Of a stretch of DNA of 64,000 nucleotides, positions 17,594 to 25,930 are shown piece after piece. The position numbers and the translations under genes were made by a program. Position 1 is the stretch's first letter, and every line of letters begins with the position of its first letter. The stretch spans positions 8,432,001 to 8,496,000 of the forward strand of contig NZ_CP127295.1 in NCBI RefSeq assembly GCF_030285665.1. The letters are read 5' to 3'. This stretch comes from Amycolatopsis mongoliensis. GTDB lineage: Bacteria; Actinomycetota; Actinomycetes; Mycobacteriales; Pseudonocardiaceae. The notes beneath the pieces are model-generated. The model saw only the letters and a program-made list of their open reading frames with translations. It searched no databases and had not been told where the DNA came from.

Positions 17594-19807
17594 ATGAGAT
17601 CAACGACGTTCTCCCCGGCACACCGCCTCCTCGTCCTCGCGACCACCCTCGTCACCGCGGTGACCACCGCGGTGGTGGTCGGCTCCGCACCGGCGCAGGC
17701 CGCCGCGTGCGGGACCACGAACCTCGCGCAGGGCCACCCCGCCACCGCGTCCTCCACCGAGAACGGCGGGACACCCGCGTCCGCCGCGGTCGACGGCAAC
17801 ACCGGGACGCGCTGGTCCAGCGCGTTCAGCGACCCGCAGTGGCTGCAGGTCGACCTGGGTTCCGCGCAGCAGCTCTGCGACGTGGTCCTCACCTGGGAAG
17901 CCGCGTACGCCACCGCGTTCACCGTCCAGCTGTCCTCGGACGCGACCAGCTGGACGACGGCGTACTCGACCACCACCGGCACCGGCGGCACGCAGGCCGT
18001 GCCCGTCACCGGCACGGCCCGCTACCTGCGGGTCCACGGCACCCAGCGGGCGACCGGCTACGGCTACTCCCTCTGGGAAGTCGCCGTGCACGGCACCGGC
18101 GGCGGGACGACCATCCCGCCGACCGACCCGCGCAACCCGGACCTCGGGCCGAACGTGTCGGTGTTCGACCCGTCGACGCCGGCCGCGACGATCCAGAACC
18201 GGCTGACACAGCTCGCGAACCAGCAGCACACCAACCAGTTCGGCAGCGAGCGCTACGCCGTGCTGTTCAAGCCCGGGAACTACGACGCCGACGTCAACCT
18301 CGGCTTCTACGAGCAGGTGGCGGGCCTCGGGCTCTCCCCCGACGACGTCAACCTCAACGGCCACGTCCGCGTCGAGGCGGACTGGCTGCAACAGGGCGAC
18401 AACCCGGCCAACAAGGGCAACGCGACGCAGAACTTCTGGCGATCCGCCGAAAACCTGTCGGTGACCCTGCCGGCCGGCCAGGTCGAACGCTGGGCCGTCG
18501 CGCAGGCCGCGCCCTACCGCCGGATGCACCTCAAGGGCAGCCAGATCCAGCTGTGGAACGGCGGGGACGGCTGGGCCAGTGGCGGCCTGATCGCCGACAG
18601 CAAGATCGACGGGCAGGCCGTTTCCGGCTCGCAGCAGCAGTTCCTGACCCGCAACAGCGAGCTGGGCAGCTGGGCGGGCGGCGTGTGGAACATGGTGTTC
18701 GTCGGCTCGACCGGCACGCCGCCGGCGTCGTTCCCGAACCCGCCGGAGACCGTCGTCGGCCAGACCCCGGTGATCCGCGAGAAGCCGTTCCTCTACGTCG
18801 ACGGCTCGGGCAGCTACAACGTGTTCGTCCCGGCGCTGCGGCAGAACTCGTCCGGCACCAGCTGGGGCCACGGCGCCTCGGCCGGCCAGTCGATCTCGCT
18901 CAGCGAGTTCTACGTCGCGCATCCGTCCGACTCGGCGGCGACGATCAACGCGGCCTTGGCGGCGGGCAAGAACCTGCTCGTCACGCCAGGCGTGTACCAC
19001 CTCGACCAGGCACTGAACGTCACGCGCCCGGACACCGTGGTGCTCGGCCTCGGCCTGGCGACGTTGATGCCCACCAACGGGAACGCGGCGATCACGACGT
19101 CCGATGTGGACGGCGTCAAGATCGCCGGGCTGCTGATCGACGCCGGGGCGGTGAACTCGCCGGTGCTCGTGCAGGTCGGCCAGCCGGGCTCGGCCGCGAA
19201 CCACGCGGCCGACCCGACGTCGCTGCACGACGTGTTCTTCCGGATCGGCGGCGCGGCCGTCGGGAAGGCCACGCAAACGCTGGTGGTCAACTCGAACAAC
19301 GTCATCGGCGACCACATGTGGCTGTGGCGCGGCGACCACTCGAACGGCGTCGGCTGGAACGTCAACACCGCGGCGAACGGCCTGGTGGTCAACGGCGCGA
19401 ACGTGACGATGTACGGCCTGTTCGTCGAGCACTACCAGCAGTACGAGGTGCTCTGGAACGGCAACGGCGGGCGGACGTACTTCTTCCAGAACGAGATGCC
19501 GTACGACCCGCCGGACCAGGTGTCCTGGTCCAGCGGCGGCGGCCGGCAGGGCTGGGCGGCGTACAAGGTGGCCGACTCGGTGACCAGCCACGAAGGGTGG
19601 GGCCTGGGCAGCTACTGCTTCTTCCAGACCAACCCGTCCCTTGTGGCCAGTCACTCCTTCGAGGTCCCGAACAACGGCGGAGTGCGGTTCCACAACCTGG
19701 TGTCGGTGTCGCTCGGCGGCGTGGGCACGATCGCCCACGTCGTCAACGACACGGGTGACGCGGCGAACACGGCCCACCAGGTGAGCCCGCTGGTCAGCTA
19801 CCCGTAA
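17594..19807 (+). CDS. Secreted discoidin plus beta-helix protein, GH55-like
   Basis: 737 residues. A Sec signal peptide (about 1-37) is followed by an F5/8 type C domain (about 40-170) very close in sequence to the first one of the GH16 enzyme, then a large domain (about 180-737) rich in short beta strands, Asn and Gly, as in right-handed parallel beta-helices. Features such as YAVLFKPGNYDADVNLGFYEQVAGLG and HPSDSAATINAAL resemble the paired beta-helix architecture of GH55 exo-beta-1,3-glucanases and relatives sometimes misnamed adenylyl cyclase. I cannot confirm catalytic residues. ATG 17594 begins the signal peptide. Together with the GH16 enzyme it would degrade or bind beta-1,3-glucan. 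Confidence 0.75.
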   Translation: MRSTTFSPAHRLLVLATTLVTAVTTAVVVGSAPAQAAACGTTNLAQGHPATASSTENGGTPASAAVDGNTGTRWSSAFSDPQWLQVDLGSAQQLCDVVLTWEAAYATAFTVQLSSDATSWTTAYSTTTGTGGTQAVPVTGTARYLRVHGTQRATGYGYSLWEVAVHGTGGGTTIPPTDPRNPDLGPNVSVFDPSTPAATIQNRLTQLANQQHTNQFGSERYAVLFKPGNYDADVNLGFYEQVAGLGLSPDDVNLNGHVRVEADWLQQGDNPANKGNATQNFWRSAENLSVTLPAGQVERWAVAQAAPYRRMHLKGSQIQLWNGGDGWASGGLIADSKIDGQAVSGSQQQFLTRNSELGSWAGGVWNMVFVGSTGTPPASFPNPPETVVGQTPVIREKPFLYVDGSGSYNVFVPALRQNSSGTSWGHGASAGQSISLSEFYVAHPSDSAATINAALAAGKNLLVTPGVYHLDQALNVTRPDTVVLGLGLATLMPTNGNAAITTSDVDGVKIAGLLIDAGAVNSPVLVQVGQPGSAANHAADPTSLHDVFFRIGGAAVGKATQTLVVNSNNVIGDHMWLWRGDHSNGVGWNVNTAANGLVVNGANVTMYGLFVEHYQQYEVLWNGNGGRTYFFQNEMPYDPPDQVSWSSGGGRQGWAAYKVADSVTSHEGWGLGSYCFFQTNPSLVASHSFEVPNNGGVRFHNLVSVSLGGVGTIAHVVNDTGDAANTAHQVSPLVSYP

Positions 19808-19811
19808 CCCC

Positions 19812-19859
19812 GGTCGTGAGTGTTCAGGGCGGTTAGAACCGCCCTGAACACTCACGACC
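19812..19859. terminator. Bidirectional hairpin B with TCGTGAGTG arms
   Basis: A perfect 23-bp inverted repeat (19812-19834 and 19837-19859) between the convergent beta-helix and FAD monooxygenase genes. The TAA stop of the monooxygenase (19833-19835) falls at the loop. The outer arm GGTCGTGAGTG is the same as in hairpin A, while the inner sequence differs completely. Confidence 0.85.
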
Positions 19860-21332
19860 AGCCGCGGCAGACCACGCACGCTCGATGTCCGAGCGGGTCG
19901 GTTGCCGGAGGACTGCGGCCACGTACGCGTCCGGGCGGACCAGCCAGGCTTCGCCCGGGCGCGCACCCAGTGCGCCACCCACGGGGATCTCCACCGACCG
20001 CACTCCGTCGGCGTCGACGCCGGGGGTGGTCAGCAGCAGGAACCCTTCCCGCGCCAGAGCGCGCAACCGGCCGGCCGGGACGGTCACGTCCGGCAGCAGC
20101 ACCCCGGGCCCGGGCGGCGGCAACGCCCCGCGTGGCGGGCGTCCGGCGAACGGCCGCCGTGGATCCGGCGTGGTGAGCGGGGAATCGGTGTACCAGAACG
20201 GCTCGGCGAGGCGTCCCGAGTCGACCTCGGCGTGGACGCCCCCGGCCAGCACCTCGGCGCGGCGCCGGCGCCGCGCTTCGTCCTGGGGCACCAGGAAGTC
20301 CATCGTCGCCGTCGTCACCTCGGCGTTCTCCACCGCGGCCGCGTGCCGCTCGGTGTGGTAGCTCTCCAGCAGCTCCTCCCCCGCGTCCCCGCGCAGCACC
20401 CAGGCCAGCTTCCACGCCGCGTTCTCCGCGTCGGCCACGCCCGAGTTCAGCCCACGGGCCCCGAACGGGGCGACGAGGTGCGCGCAGTCCCCCGCCAGCA
20501 GGACCCGCCCGGCCCGCATCCGCTCGACCAGGCGCGTGTGGAACCGGTACACCGAGCGCCAGACGACCTCGTACGGCCGGTCGCCGAGGATCGCCCGGAT
20601 CCGCCGGTCCAGGGCGCCGCCGGTTTCCTCGGCGGCGAGGTCGTAGTCCTCCGGGACCTGCCAGTCGATGCGGAACTGCGAGCCGGGGCACGGGTGGATC
20701 AGCACCTGGCGGCCGGGGTTCCACGGCGGGTCGAACCAGAACCGGCGCTCCGCCGCCCAGCCCGGCAGGTCGGCCCGGATGTCGCAGATCAGGAACAGGT
20801 CCCGGAACGACACCCCGGCCAGGTGCTGCCCGAGGGCCCGCCGCACGGTGTCGCCGCGGGCGCCGGTGGCGGCGATCGCGTAGTCGGCCTCGATCCGGCG
20901 CGGCCCGGCCGCCGTGTCGCACTCGACCACCACCCGCCCGGGCTGGGTCACGCCGGTGACGCGGTGGCCGCGGCGGATGTCGATCAGCGGCTGCGCGGCG
21001 ATCAGCTCGTCCAGCACCTCCTCGACACGGGCCTGCGAGAGGTTGACGAACGGCGGCAGCGCCGAGCCGCCATCGGGCAGCTTCAGCGAGAACAGCTCGG
21101 TGTCGCGGTGGAACGTCCGCGCGGTCGTCCAGGTGAGCCCCTCCTCGGCGAGGCAGCCCGCGCCGAGCGACGCCCAGACGTCCAAAGTGTCCCGTTGCTG
21201 GCAGATGGCCTTGGACCCGACGGGGTCGCGCACCTCGTGCTCGTCGACGAGCACCACGGGTACGCCCCAGCGCGCGAGCAGCAGCGCGGCCGTCTGGCCG
21301 ACCGGGCCGCTGCCGAGGACCGCGACTGTCAT
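19833..21332 (-). CDS. FAD-dependent aromatic monooxygenase
   Basis: 499 residues, class A flavoprotein monooxygenase. N-terminal Rossmann GSGPVGQTAALLLARWGV, a DG-like motif in ADYAIAATGARGDTVR, and the second FAD motif GRVLLAGDCAHLVAPFGARGLNSGVADAENAAWKL are all present. The C-terminal thioredoxin-like tail is typical of PheA/TfdB and MhpA relatives, which hydroxylate phenolic rings with NAD(P)H and oxygen. The last ten codons are encoded by hairpin B. It follows the MBL-fold gene by 4 nt and is likely in the same operon, controlled by the divergent MarR regulator. The true substrate is unknown. Confidence 0.88.
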   Translation of the reverse strand: MTVAVLGSGPVGQTAALLLARWGVPVVLVDEHEVRDPVGSKAICQQRDTLDVWASLGAGCLAEEGLTWTTARTFHRDTELFSLKLPDGGSALPPFVNLSQARVEEVLDELIAAQPLIDIRRGHRVTGVTQPGRVVVECDTAAGPRRIEADYAIAATGARGDTVRRALGQHLAGVSFRDLFLICDIRADLPGWAAERRFWFDPPWNPGRQVLIHPCPGSQFRIDWQVPEDYDLAAEETGGALDRRIRAILGDRPYEVVWRSVYRFHTRLVERMRAGRVLLAGDCAHLVAPFGARGLNSGVADAENAAWKLAWVLRGDAGEELLESYHTERHAAAVENAEVTTATMDFLVPQDEARRRRRAEVLAGGVHAEVDSGRLAEPFWYTDSPLTTPDPRRPFAGRPPRGALPPPGPGVLLPDVTVPAGRLRALAREGFLLLTTPGVDADGVRSVEIPVGGALGARPGEAWLVRPDAYVAAVLRQPTRSDIERAWSAAAGRECSGRF

Positions 21333-21336
21333 CGCG

Positions 21337-22299
21337 CTAGCCCTGCAGCTGGTCCCAGACTTCGCGGTCGCGTTCGGCCGTCCACACCACCGGCCGCTCG
21401 ATGCCGCCCAGCTCGTCCCACAGCCGGGAGACGTCGAAGGGCAGGCAGTGCTCGAAGATCGGCCACTGGCCGTACTGGCCGACGAGGGCCGCGTGCGTGC
21501 GTTCGAACGCGTCCTTCAGCGTGCCGCCGGCGTCGCGGGCCGCGCCGACCTCGCGGATCATCGTGTCCAGGAAGTGCCGGGTCTGGGCGATGGCGGCGCC
21601 GACCGCTTCGCGGCCGCGGCTCACGCCACCGCGTCCGCCGATCAGCGTCTCGGCCCCGAAAGCGCTCACACGGTCCAAAGTGGACGAAGCCCACTCACGG
21701 TGGAACGCGTCCCCGGTGTACAGCGCGGCTTCGGCTTCCACGAGGTCGCCGGCGTAGAGGATCTTCTGCCGGGGCAGCCAGGCCACGATGTCGCCTTCGG
21801 TGTGGCCGCGCCCGCAGTACTGCAGCACCAGGTCGCCGCGGTCGCCGCCGAGGTCGAGGGTGAGCCGGTCGGAGAAGGTCAGCGTCGGCCAGGTCAGGCC
21901 CGGCACCGAGTCCGCCCCCTTCGCCAGCCGCGGCATCCGGCCGAACTCGCTCGCCCAGTCCTCCTTGCCGCGCTCGACGACGAGGGCCCGGGTGTTCTCG
22001 TGCGCGACGATCACGTCGGCGTCGAACGCGGACGCGCCCAGCACGCGCACCGCGTGGTAGTGGCTCAGCACCAGGTAGCGCACGGGTTTGTCGGTGTGCT
22101 CACGGAGTTTCGCGAGCCATTCGCCCGCGGCGACCGGCGTGGCCAGCGCCTCGAAGCAGACGAGGAAGTCCTCGCCCTCGATGGCGCCGATGTTGGGGTC
22201 GCCCTCCGCGGTCAGCGCGTAGACGCCGTCCGCGAGTACTTCGAGGGTCTGCGCCTTCTCCGCCAGGTCGGCCGAAGAGGCGAACGCTTTCTTCGTCAC
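21337..22299 (-). CDS. MBL-fold metallo-hydrolase with altered metal motif
   Basis: About 320 residues, metallo-beta-lactamase fold. The usual HxHxDH metal motif reads SHYHAVRVLG, keeping both His but replacing Asp-His by Val-Arg. The later ligands are present in GRGHTEGD and YAGDLVE. This looks like a one-metal or modified-site member of the SoxH/quinoprotein-relay type. I chose GTG 22299 because AAAGGAG lies 8 nt before it; the longer GTG start at 22344 lacks a ribosome site. That ribosome site overlaps the CCTTTGATCAAAGG palindrome, so a bound MarR would block this operon. Likely acts with the FAD monooxygenase 4 nt downstream. Confidence 0.8.
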   Translation of the reverse strand: MTKKAFASSADLAEKAQTLEVLADGVYALTAEGDPNIGAIEGEDFLVCFEALATPVAAGEWLAKLREHTDKPVRYLVLSHYHAVRVLGASAFDADVIVAHENTRALVVERGKEDWASEFGRMPRLAKGADSVPGLTWPTLTFSDRLTLDLGGDRGDLVLQYCGRGHTEGDIVAWLPRQKILYAGDLVEAEAALYTGDAFHREWASSTLDRVSAFGAETLIGGRGGVSRGREAVGAAIAQTRHFLDTMIREVGAARDAGGTLKDAFERTHAALVGQYGQWPIFEHCLPFDVSRLWDELGGIERPVVWTAERDREVWDQLQG

Positions 22300-22309
22300 G
22301 GCGAGCGCT

Positions 22310-22323
22310 CCTTTGATCAAAGG
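22310..22323. promoter_or_regulatory. MarR-type operator
   Basis: CCTTTGATCAAAGG is a perfect 14-bp palindrome in the short gap between the MBL gene (minus) and the MarR gene (plus). A TTTGACT half-like site follows directly (22324-22330). Position and symmetry suit autoregulation plus control of the divergent operon. Confidence 0.6.
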
Positions 22324-22394
22324 TTTGACTACCGCCGGGGCCACAGTAGCCCGGCCGGACCGCCCGCGGAACCCCTTCGCCTAACCTGGGCCGC

Positions 22395-22928
22395 ATGACC
22401 GACCGACCGGCCGAAGACCTCGACTACCTCTCGTTCGTCGACTACGCGATCGGGAAGACGAAGGCAGAACTGCCGGACACCGACCCCGTCGCGATGCGCC
22501 TCGGCCTCACGCTGCACCGGCTGGCGGGCGCGCTGGTCTACGACTGGGAGTCGACGGTGCACCGGCCGCGCGGCCTGAGCTGGGGCGGGTTCCGGGTGCT
22601 GTTCGTGCTGTGGCTGGCCGGCCCGCTCGAGTCCCGCCACGCGGCGCGCCTGGCCGGGATGAGCCGCGCCGCGGTGTCGGCGCTGGTCAAGACCCTCGAG
22701 CGCGACGGCCTGGTGACGCGCACCCAGGTTCCGGAAGATCGCCGCGCGGTCCGGCTGGCGCTGACCGAGGCGGGCCACGCCGCGGTGACCGACGCCTACC
22801 AGGCGCACAACACGCGTGAGCAGGCATGGGCGGCGTCACTGACGCCGTCGGAACAGACCGTCCTGATCGGACTGCTGGAGAAGCTCACCACGAGCCCGGC
22901 GGCCGCGGCGGCCCAGCGGCTGGCCTGA
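22395..22928 (+). CDS. MarR-family transcriptional regulator
   Basis: 177 residues. The winged helix-turn-helix is clear: SWGGFRVLFVLWLAGPLESRHAARLAGMSRAAVSALVKTLERDGLV then the wing DRRAVRLALTEAG. Members sense phenolic or carboxylate ligands and usually repress adjacent divergent genes, here the MBL/FAD-monooxygenase pair. TAACCT (22382-22387) ends 7 nt before the ATG, which points to a leaderless mRNA. The stop lies 3 nt from the convergent ribA stop. Confidence 0.9.
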   Translation: MTDRPAEDLDYLSFVDYAIGKTKAELPDTDPVAMRLGLTLHRLAGALVYDWESTVHRPRGLSWGGFRVLFVLWLAGPLESRHAARLAGMSRAAVSALVKTLERDGLVTRTQVPEDRRAVRLALTEAGHAAVTDAYQAHNTREQAWAASLTPSEQTVLIGLLEKLTTSPAAAAAQRLA

Positions 22929-22931
22929 GTC

Positions 22932-23537
22932 TCAGCTGGCGAGACCGGGCAGGGTGTGCCCGGTCTGCTCGGCCTTCGCGCGCAGGTACCGGACGTTGTT
23001 CTCGGTGGCGAAGACCCCGGTGGGCACCCGCTCCCGCACGGCGATCCCGGCTGCCTCGAGCTGGGCGGCCTTGTCCGGGTTGTTCGACAGCAGGTGGACT
23101 TGCGTGACGCCCAGCGCTTCGAGCATCTGCGCGGCGACGGTGTAGTCGCGGGCGTCCTCGGGCAGGCCGAGCGCGGCGTTGGCGGCGTAGGTGTCGAGGC
23201 CGCCGTCCTGCAGGGCGTAGGCGTCGAGCTTGTTGTAGAGCCCGATCCCCCGGCCTTCCTGGCGCAGGTAGAGCAGGTAGCCGCCGGTTTCGGAAATGCG
23301 TTCGACGGCTTCGGCCAGCTGGGGACCGCAATCGCAGCGCGCGGACCCGAAGACGTCGCCGGTGAGGCATTCGGAGTGCGGCCGCACGAGCGGCACGTCC
23401 CCGGGGGTGCCGAGGACGAAGGCCAGGTGCTCGCCGTCGTCGGCCAGGCCCCGGAAGGTGACGGCCTCGGCGTCGACCGCGACGCCGCCGTCGAGCCGCA
23501 GCGGGATCCGCACCCGCGTCCGCACCTCAGCCGTCAT
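22932..23537 (-). CDS. ribA: GTP cyclohydrolase II
   Basis: 201 residues, the stand-alone GTP cyclohydrolase II that opens GTP to start riboflavin synthesis. Signature elements are [23 protein letters not shown], with the zinc cysteines CxxxxxxxxxxCxC, and [27 protein letters not shown], holding the active-site Arg and Tyr region. ATG 23537 has GGGGAG 6 nt upstream and was preferred over an ATG eight codons earlier. No other rib genes are adjacent, so it is probably a second copy or serves a specialised pathway such as a deazaflavin or phenazine-type route; that part is inference. Confidence 0.93.
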   Translation of the reverse strand: MTAEVRTRVRIPLRLDGGVAVDAEAVTFRGLADDGEHLAFVLGTPGDVPLVRPHSECLTGDVFGSARCDCGPQLAEAVERISETGGYLLYLRQEGRGIGLYNKLDAYALQDGGLDTYAANAALGLPEDARDYTVAAQMLEALGVTQVHLLSNNPDKAAQLEAAGIAVRERVPTGVFATENNVRYLRAKAEQTGHTLPGLAS

Positions 23538-23695
23538 GCCTGCTCCCCTGGGATCGCCCACGTGATCGACCCTACCGGAAGTTCAAATTCGAACATCCGT
23601 GATCGCGCCCACCATCACCGGGCAACACCGGCGGATCACCGGTTCTTCCCGCGCGGCCGGGAAAAACCGGTGGCTCCCCGTCGTATCCTCGGCTC

Positions 23696-24328
23696 ATGAT
23701 CCCCGGTGCCACCGCCGCGTCGTTCCTGCTGGTCGTCGTCCTGGGCGCGATGTCGCCCGGGCCGGACTTCGTCGTCGTCACCCGCTCTTCCCTCACCGGG
23801 GGCCGGCGGGCCGGGATCGCCGCCGGGGCCGGGATCGCGCTCGGCGTCTTCGCCTGGGTCGTCGCCATCGCCTTCGGGGTCGCGGCCGTGCTCGCCGCTT
23901 CGGCCGTCGCCTTCAGCGTAGTCAAGCTCGTCGGCGCGGCCTACCTCGTGTTCCTCGGCGTGAAGGCGTGGCTGGCCGTGCGGCGCGGGGAGTACCGCGA
24001 CCTCGGGGACACCCGGGCCGCGATGCCGCTCAAGGCCGGCGCCGCCTTCCGGCAGGGGATCTTCACCAACCTGCTCAACCCCAAGGTCGCCGTCTACTTC
24101 CTCGCCCTGCTCCCCCAGTTCCTGCCCGCCGGCGGCTCCACCCTGCAGACGCTCGAACTCGCCGCCATCGCGACCGCCGGCACCGTCCTGTGGTTCTGCG
24201 CGCTCGCCCTCGTGGTCGGGGCGCTGAAGCGGTTCTTCAGCAACGGACGCGTCCGGCGCGGCCTCGACGCCGTTCTCGGCAGCGTGCTCGTCGCGCTCGG
24301 GCTGAAGGTCGCCGTCGAAACGGCCTGA
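23696..24328 (+). CDS. LysE/RhtB-family amino acid exporter
   Basis: 210 residues with five to six membrane helices and the LysE family hallmark GAMSPGPDFVVVTRSSLTGGRRAGIAAGAG near residues 17-46, plus FRQGIFTNLLNPKVAVYFLALLPQF. Such proteins export amino acids or related compounds by proton exchange. TATCCT (23684-23689) ends 6 nt before the ATG, so a leaderless transcript is likely. A strong hairpin overlaps the stop. Confidence 0.88.
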   Translation: MIPGATAASFLLVVVLGAMSPGPDFVVVTRSSLTGGRRAGIAAGAGIALGVFAWVVAIAFGVAAVLAASAVAFSVVKLVGAAYLVFLGVKAWLAVRRGEYRDLGDTRAAMPLKAGAAFRQGIFTNLLNPKVAVYFLALLPQFLPAGGSTLQTLELAAIATAGTVLWFCALALVVGALKRFFSNGRVRRGLDAVLGSVLVALGLKVAVETA

Positions 24329-24354
24329 GGGCCCGCCGGAACGGGCCCTCAGGC
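24323..24354. terminator. Bidirectional terminator hairpin
   Basis: GCCTGAGGGCCCG (24323-24335) pairs perfectly with CGGGCCCTCAGGC (24342-24354) between the convergent LysE and MetE-like genes. It has no TCGTGAGTG arm, unlike hairpins A to C. Confidence 0.8.
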
Positions 24355-24355
24355 G

Positions 24356-25414
24356 TCACAGCTGGTCGGCCGCCAGCAGTGTTCCTTCCACCCGCGCCCG
24401 GATCTTCGCGAACGCGATGTCGCGCGAGGTCGACGTGTCGTCCGCGAACGGCGAGAACCCGCAGTCGTCGCAGGTGCCGAGCCGGTCGGCCGGCAGGTAC
24501 TTCGCCGCCGCCAGCACGCGGTCGCGGACCTCCTCCGGCGTCTCCACCCGCGGGTCGATCGGGTCGGTCACCCCGATGAAGATCCGCTGGTCCCCCTTCA
24601 GGTTCTCGGCGATCACCCCGAGCGCCCGATCCGGGTCGGCCTCGCTGGCGAGCTGGACGTAGAAGTTGCCCGCCTTCAGCTCGAACAGCGCCGGCAGCAG
24701 GCCCGCGTAGTCGACGTCGAGGCTGTGCACCGAGTCCTGGTCGCCACCCGGGCAGGTGTGGACGCCGATCTTCGCGCGTTCCTCCGCCGTGAACCTGTCC
24801 AGCACCGCGTTGTTGAGGTCGACGAACTGCCGCAGCAGCCCGCCGGACGGGTCGAGCTTGAGCGACAGCCGCCCCTCGGTGAAGTCGATCTGGACGCTGT
24901 GCGCCCCCGCGTCGAGGCTGCGCCGGATGTCCGCTTCGGCCTCGTTCACCAGGTCGGCGACGAACTGGTCCTGCGAATACCCGTCGATGCCGTCGCCCGG
25001 GTAGATCAGCGAGATCGCCGACGCGGCGATCACGGCCTGCTTGACCGGCTTGTCCGTAAGCGCTTTCGCCCGCGTCAGGTACTCGTCGGCGTGGGTCGCG
25101 TAGCGGAACGGGCCCGCGGTCAGCCGCGGCAGCTGCCGGGTGTGCCCGTCGGCGAACGGGATGACGACGCCGTCCGGCGCCAGGGCGGTCAGCCCGGCCA
25201 GCGGGTACGTCGCGAAGCTCGGCTTGCCCTGTTCGCCGTCGGACACGACCGGCGAGCCGGTCTCTTCGAACCGGCTGATCGTGTCGGCCAGTGCCCGGCT
25301 CTCCAGTTCGGCGAGCGCGGCGGCGTCGATCCGTCCGGCGGCGAACGCGCCGAGCCCCTCGACGAGGTAGCCGGGACGCGGAATGCTGCCGATCGGTTCG
25401 GTGGGCAGGGTCAT
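24356..25414 (-). CDS. MetE-like cobalamin-independent methionine synthase family
   Basis: 352 residues, matching only the C-terminal catalytic barrel of MetE. The zinc ligands appear as HTCPGGD (His and Cys) and the terminal GTCDDCGFSPF Cys; SDGEQGKPSF and QIDFTEGRLS correspond to homocysteine-binding parts. Full MetE is about 750 residues, so this is a short archaeal/actinobacterial-type member that may use a different methyl donor, or a vinyl-phosphonate or epoxyalkane:CoM-type relative. ATG 25414 follows a GGAGGACTCC ribosome site. Confidence 0.85.
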   Translation of the reverse strand: MTLPTEPIGSIPRPGYLVEGLGAFAAGRIDAAALAELESRALADTISRFEETGSPVVSDGEQGKPSFATYPLAGLTALAPDGVVIPFADGHTRQLPRLTAGPFRYATHADEYLTRAKALTDKPVKQAVIAASAISLIYPGDGIDGYSQDQFVADLVNEAEADIRRSLDAGAHSVQIDFTEGRLSLKLDPSGGLLRQFVDLNNAVLDRFTAEERAKIGVHTCPGGDQDSVHSLDVDYAGLLPALFELKAGNFYVQLASEADPDRALGVIAENLKGDQRIFIGVTDPIDPRVETPEEVRDRVLAAAKYLPADRLGTCDDCGFSPFADDTSTSRDIAFAKIRARVEGTLLAADQL

Positions 25415-25437
25415 GGAGTCCTCCGCTGCTTGAAGGT

Positions 25438-25482
25438 CCTGACCGGCCTCGAACCGGCGCGAAGCCGGCCTGACCGGCCTCG
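25438..25482. repeat. Direct repeat upstream of MetE-like gene
   Basis: CCTGACCGGCCTCG occurs at 25438-25451 and 25469-25482, 31 bp apart (about three helical turns), in the leader of the MetE-like gene. An inverted segment CCGGCgcgaaGCCGG lies between them. It may be a regulator site or leader structure. Confidence 0.4.
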
Positions 25483-25644
25483 TGTCAGGCGAACGTAGCG
25501 TGATCCCGAGCGGTCACGGAGCGCGGATCACCCGGTCGGAGCAGCGAAAAGCACGAAATGAGAAGACGTTCGGCGGTTAACCCGGAGGACGATTGGGTAT
25601 TCGCTCTTGCGATACGGCGGGTTCGGCGCCGAAGGAGTACCCCG

Positions 25645-25908
25645 ATGCTCAGTCACCACGATCGCACCGAGCTCGAGAAGATCGAGCGGAACCTCGAGCT
25701 CAGTGATCCCGACCTGGCCACCGCGCTGCGCGACGGCAAGCGCCCGAAGTCGCGCGCGCTGCGCAGCGCCCTGCTGATCACCGTCGACGTCGTCGCCGTG
25801 ACACTCCTGGCCCTGGGGCTGGTCCTGCCCGACCCCGGGGTCACGCTCTGCGGGATCCTCGCCCTGACCGGCACCGTCTGGACGCACGTGGCGCGGCACC
25901 GGATCTGA
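25645..25908 (+). CDS. DUF3040 small membrane protein
   Basis: 87 residues. The N-terminus MLSHHDRTELEKIERNLELSDPDLA is the DUF3040 signature; two hydrophobic segments follow (LLITVDVVAVTLLALGLVLP and VTLCGILALTGTVW). DUF3040 proteins are common, uncharacterised actinobacterial membrane proteins. ATG 25645 is preceded by GAAGGAG. It is 22 nt upstream of dinB. Confidence 0.9.
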   Translation: MLSHHDRTELEKIERNLELSDPDLATALRDGKRPKSRALRSALLITVDVVAVTLLALGLVLPDPGVTLCGILALTGTVWTHVARHRI

Positions 25909-25930
25909 CGTTCTGGGGCAGACTGGGCCC

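Noticed and set aside
24356..25414. Truncated metE pseudogene
   Set aside because: The short form is a known family layout, the frame is complete and zinc ligands are kept.
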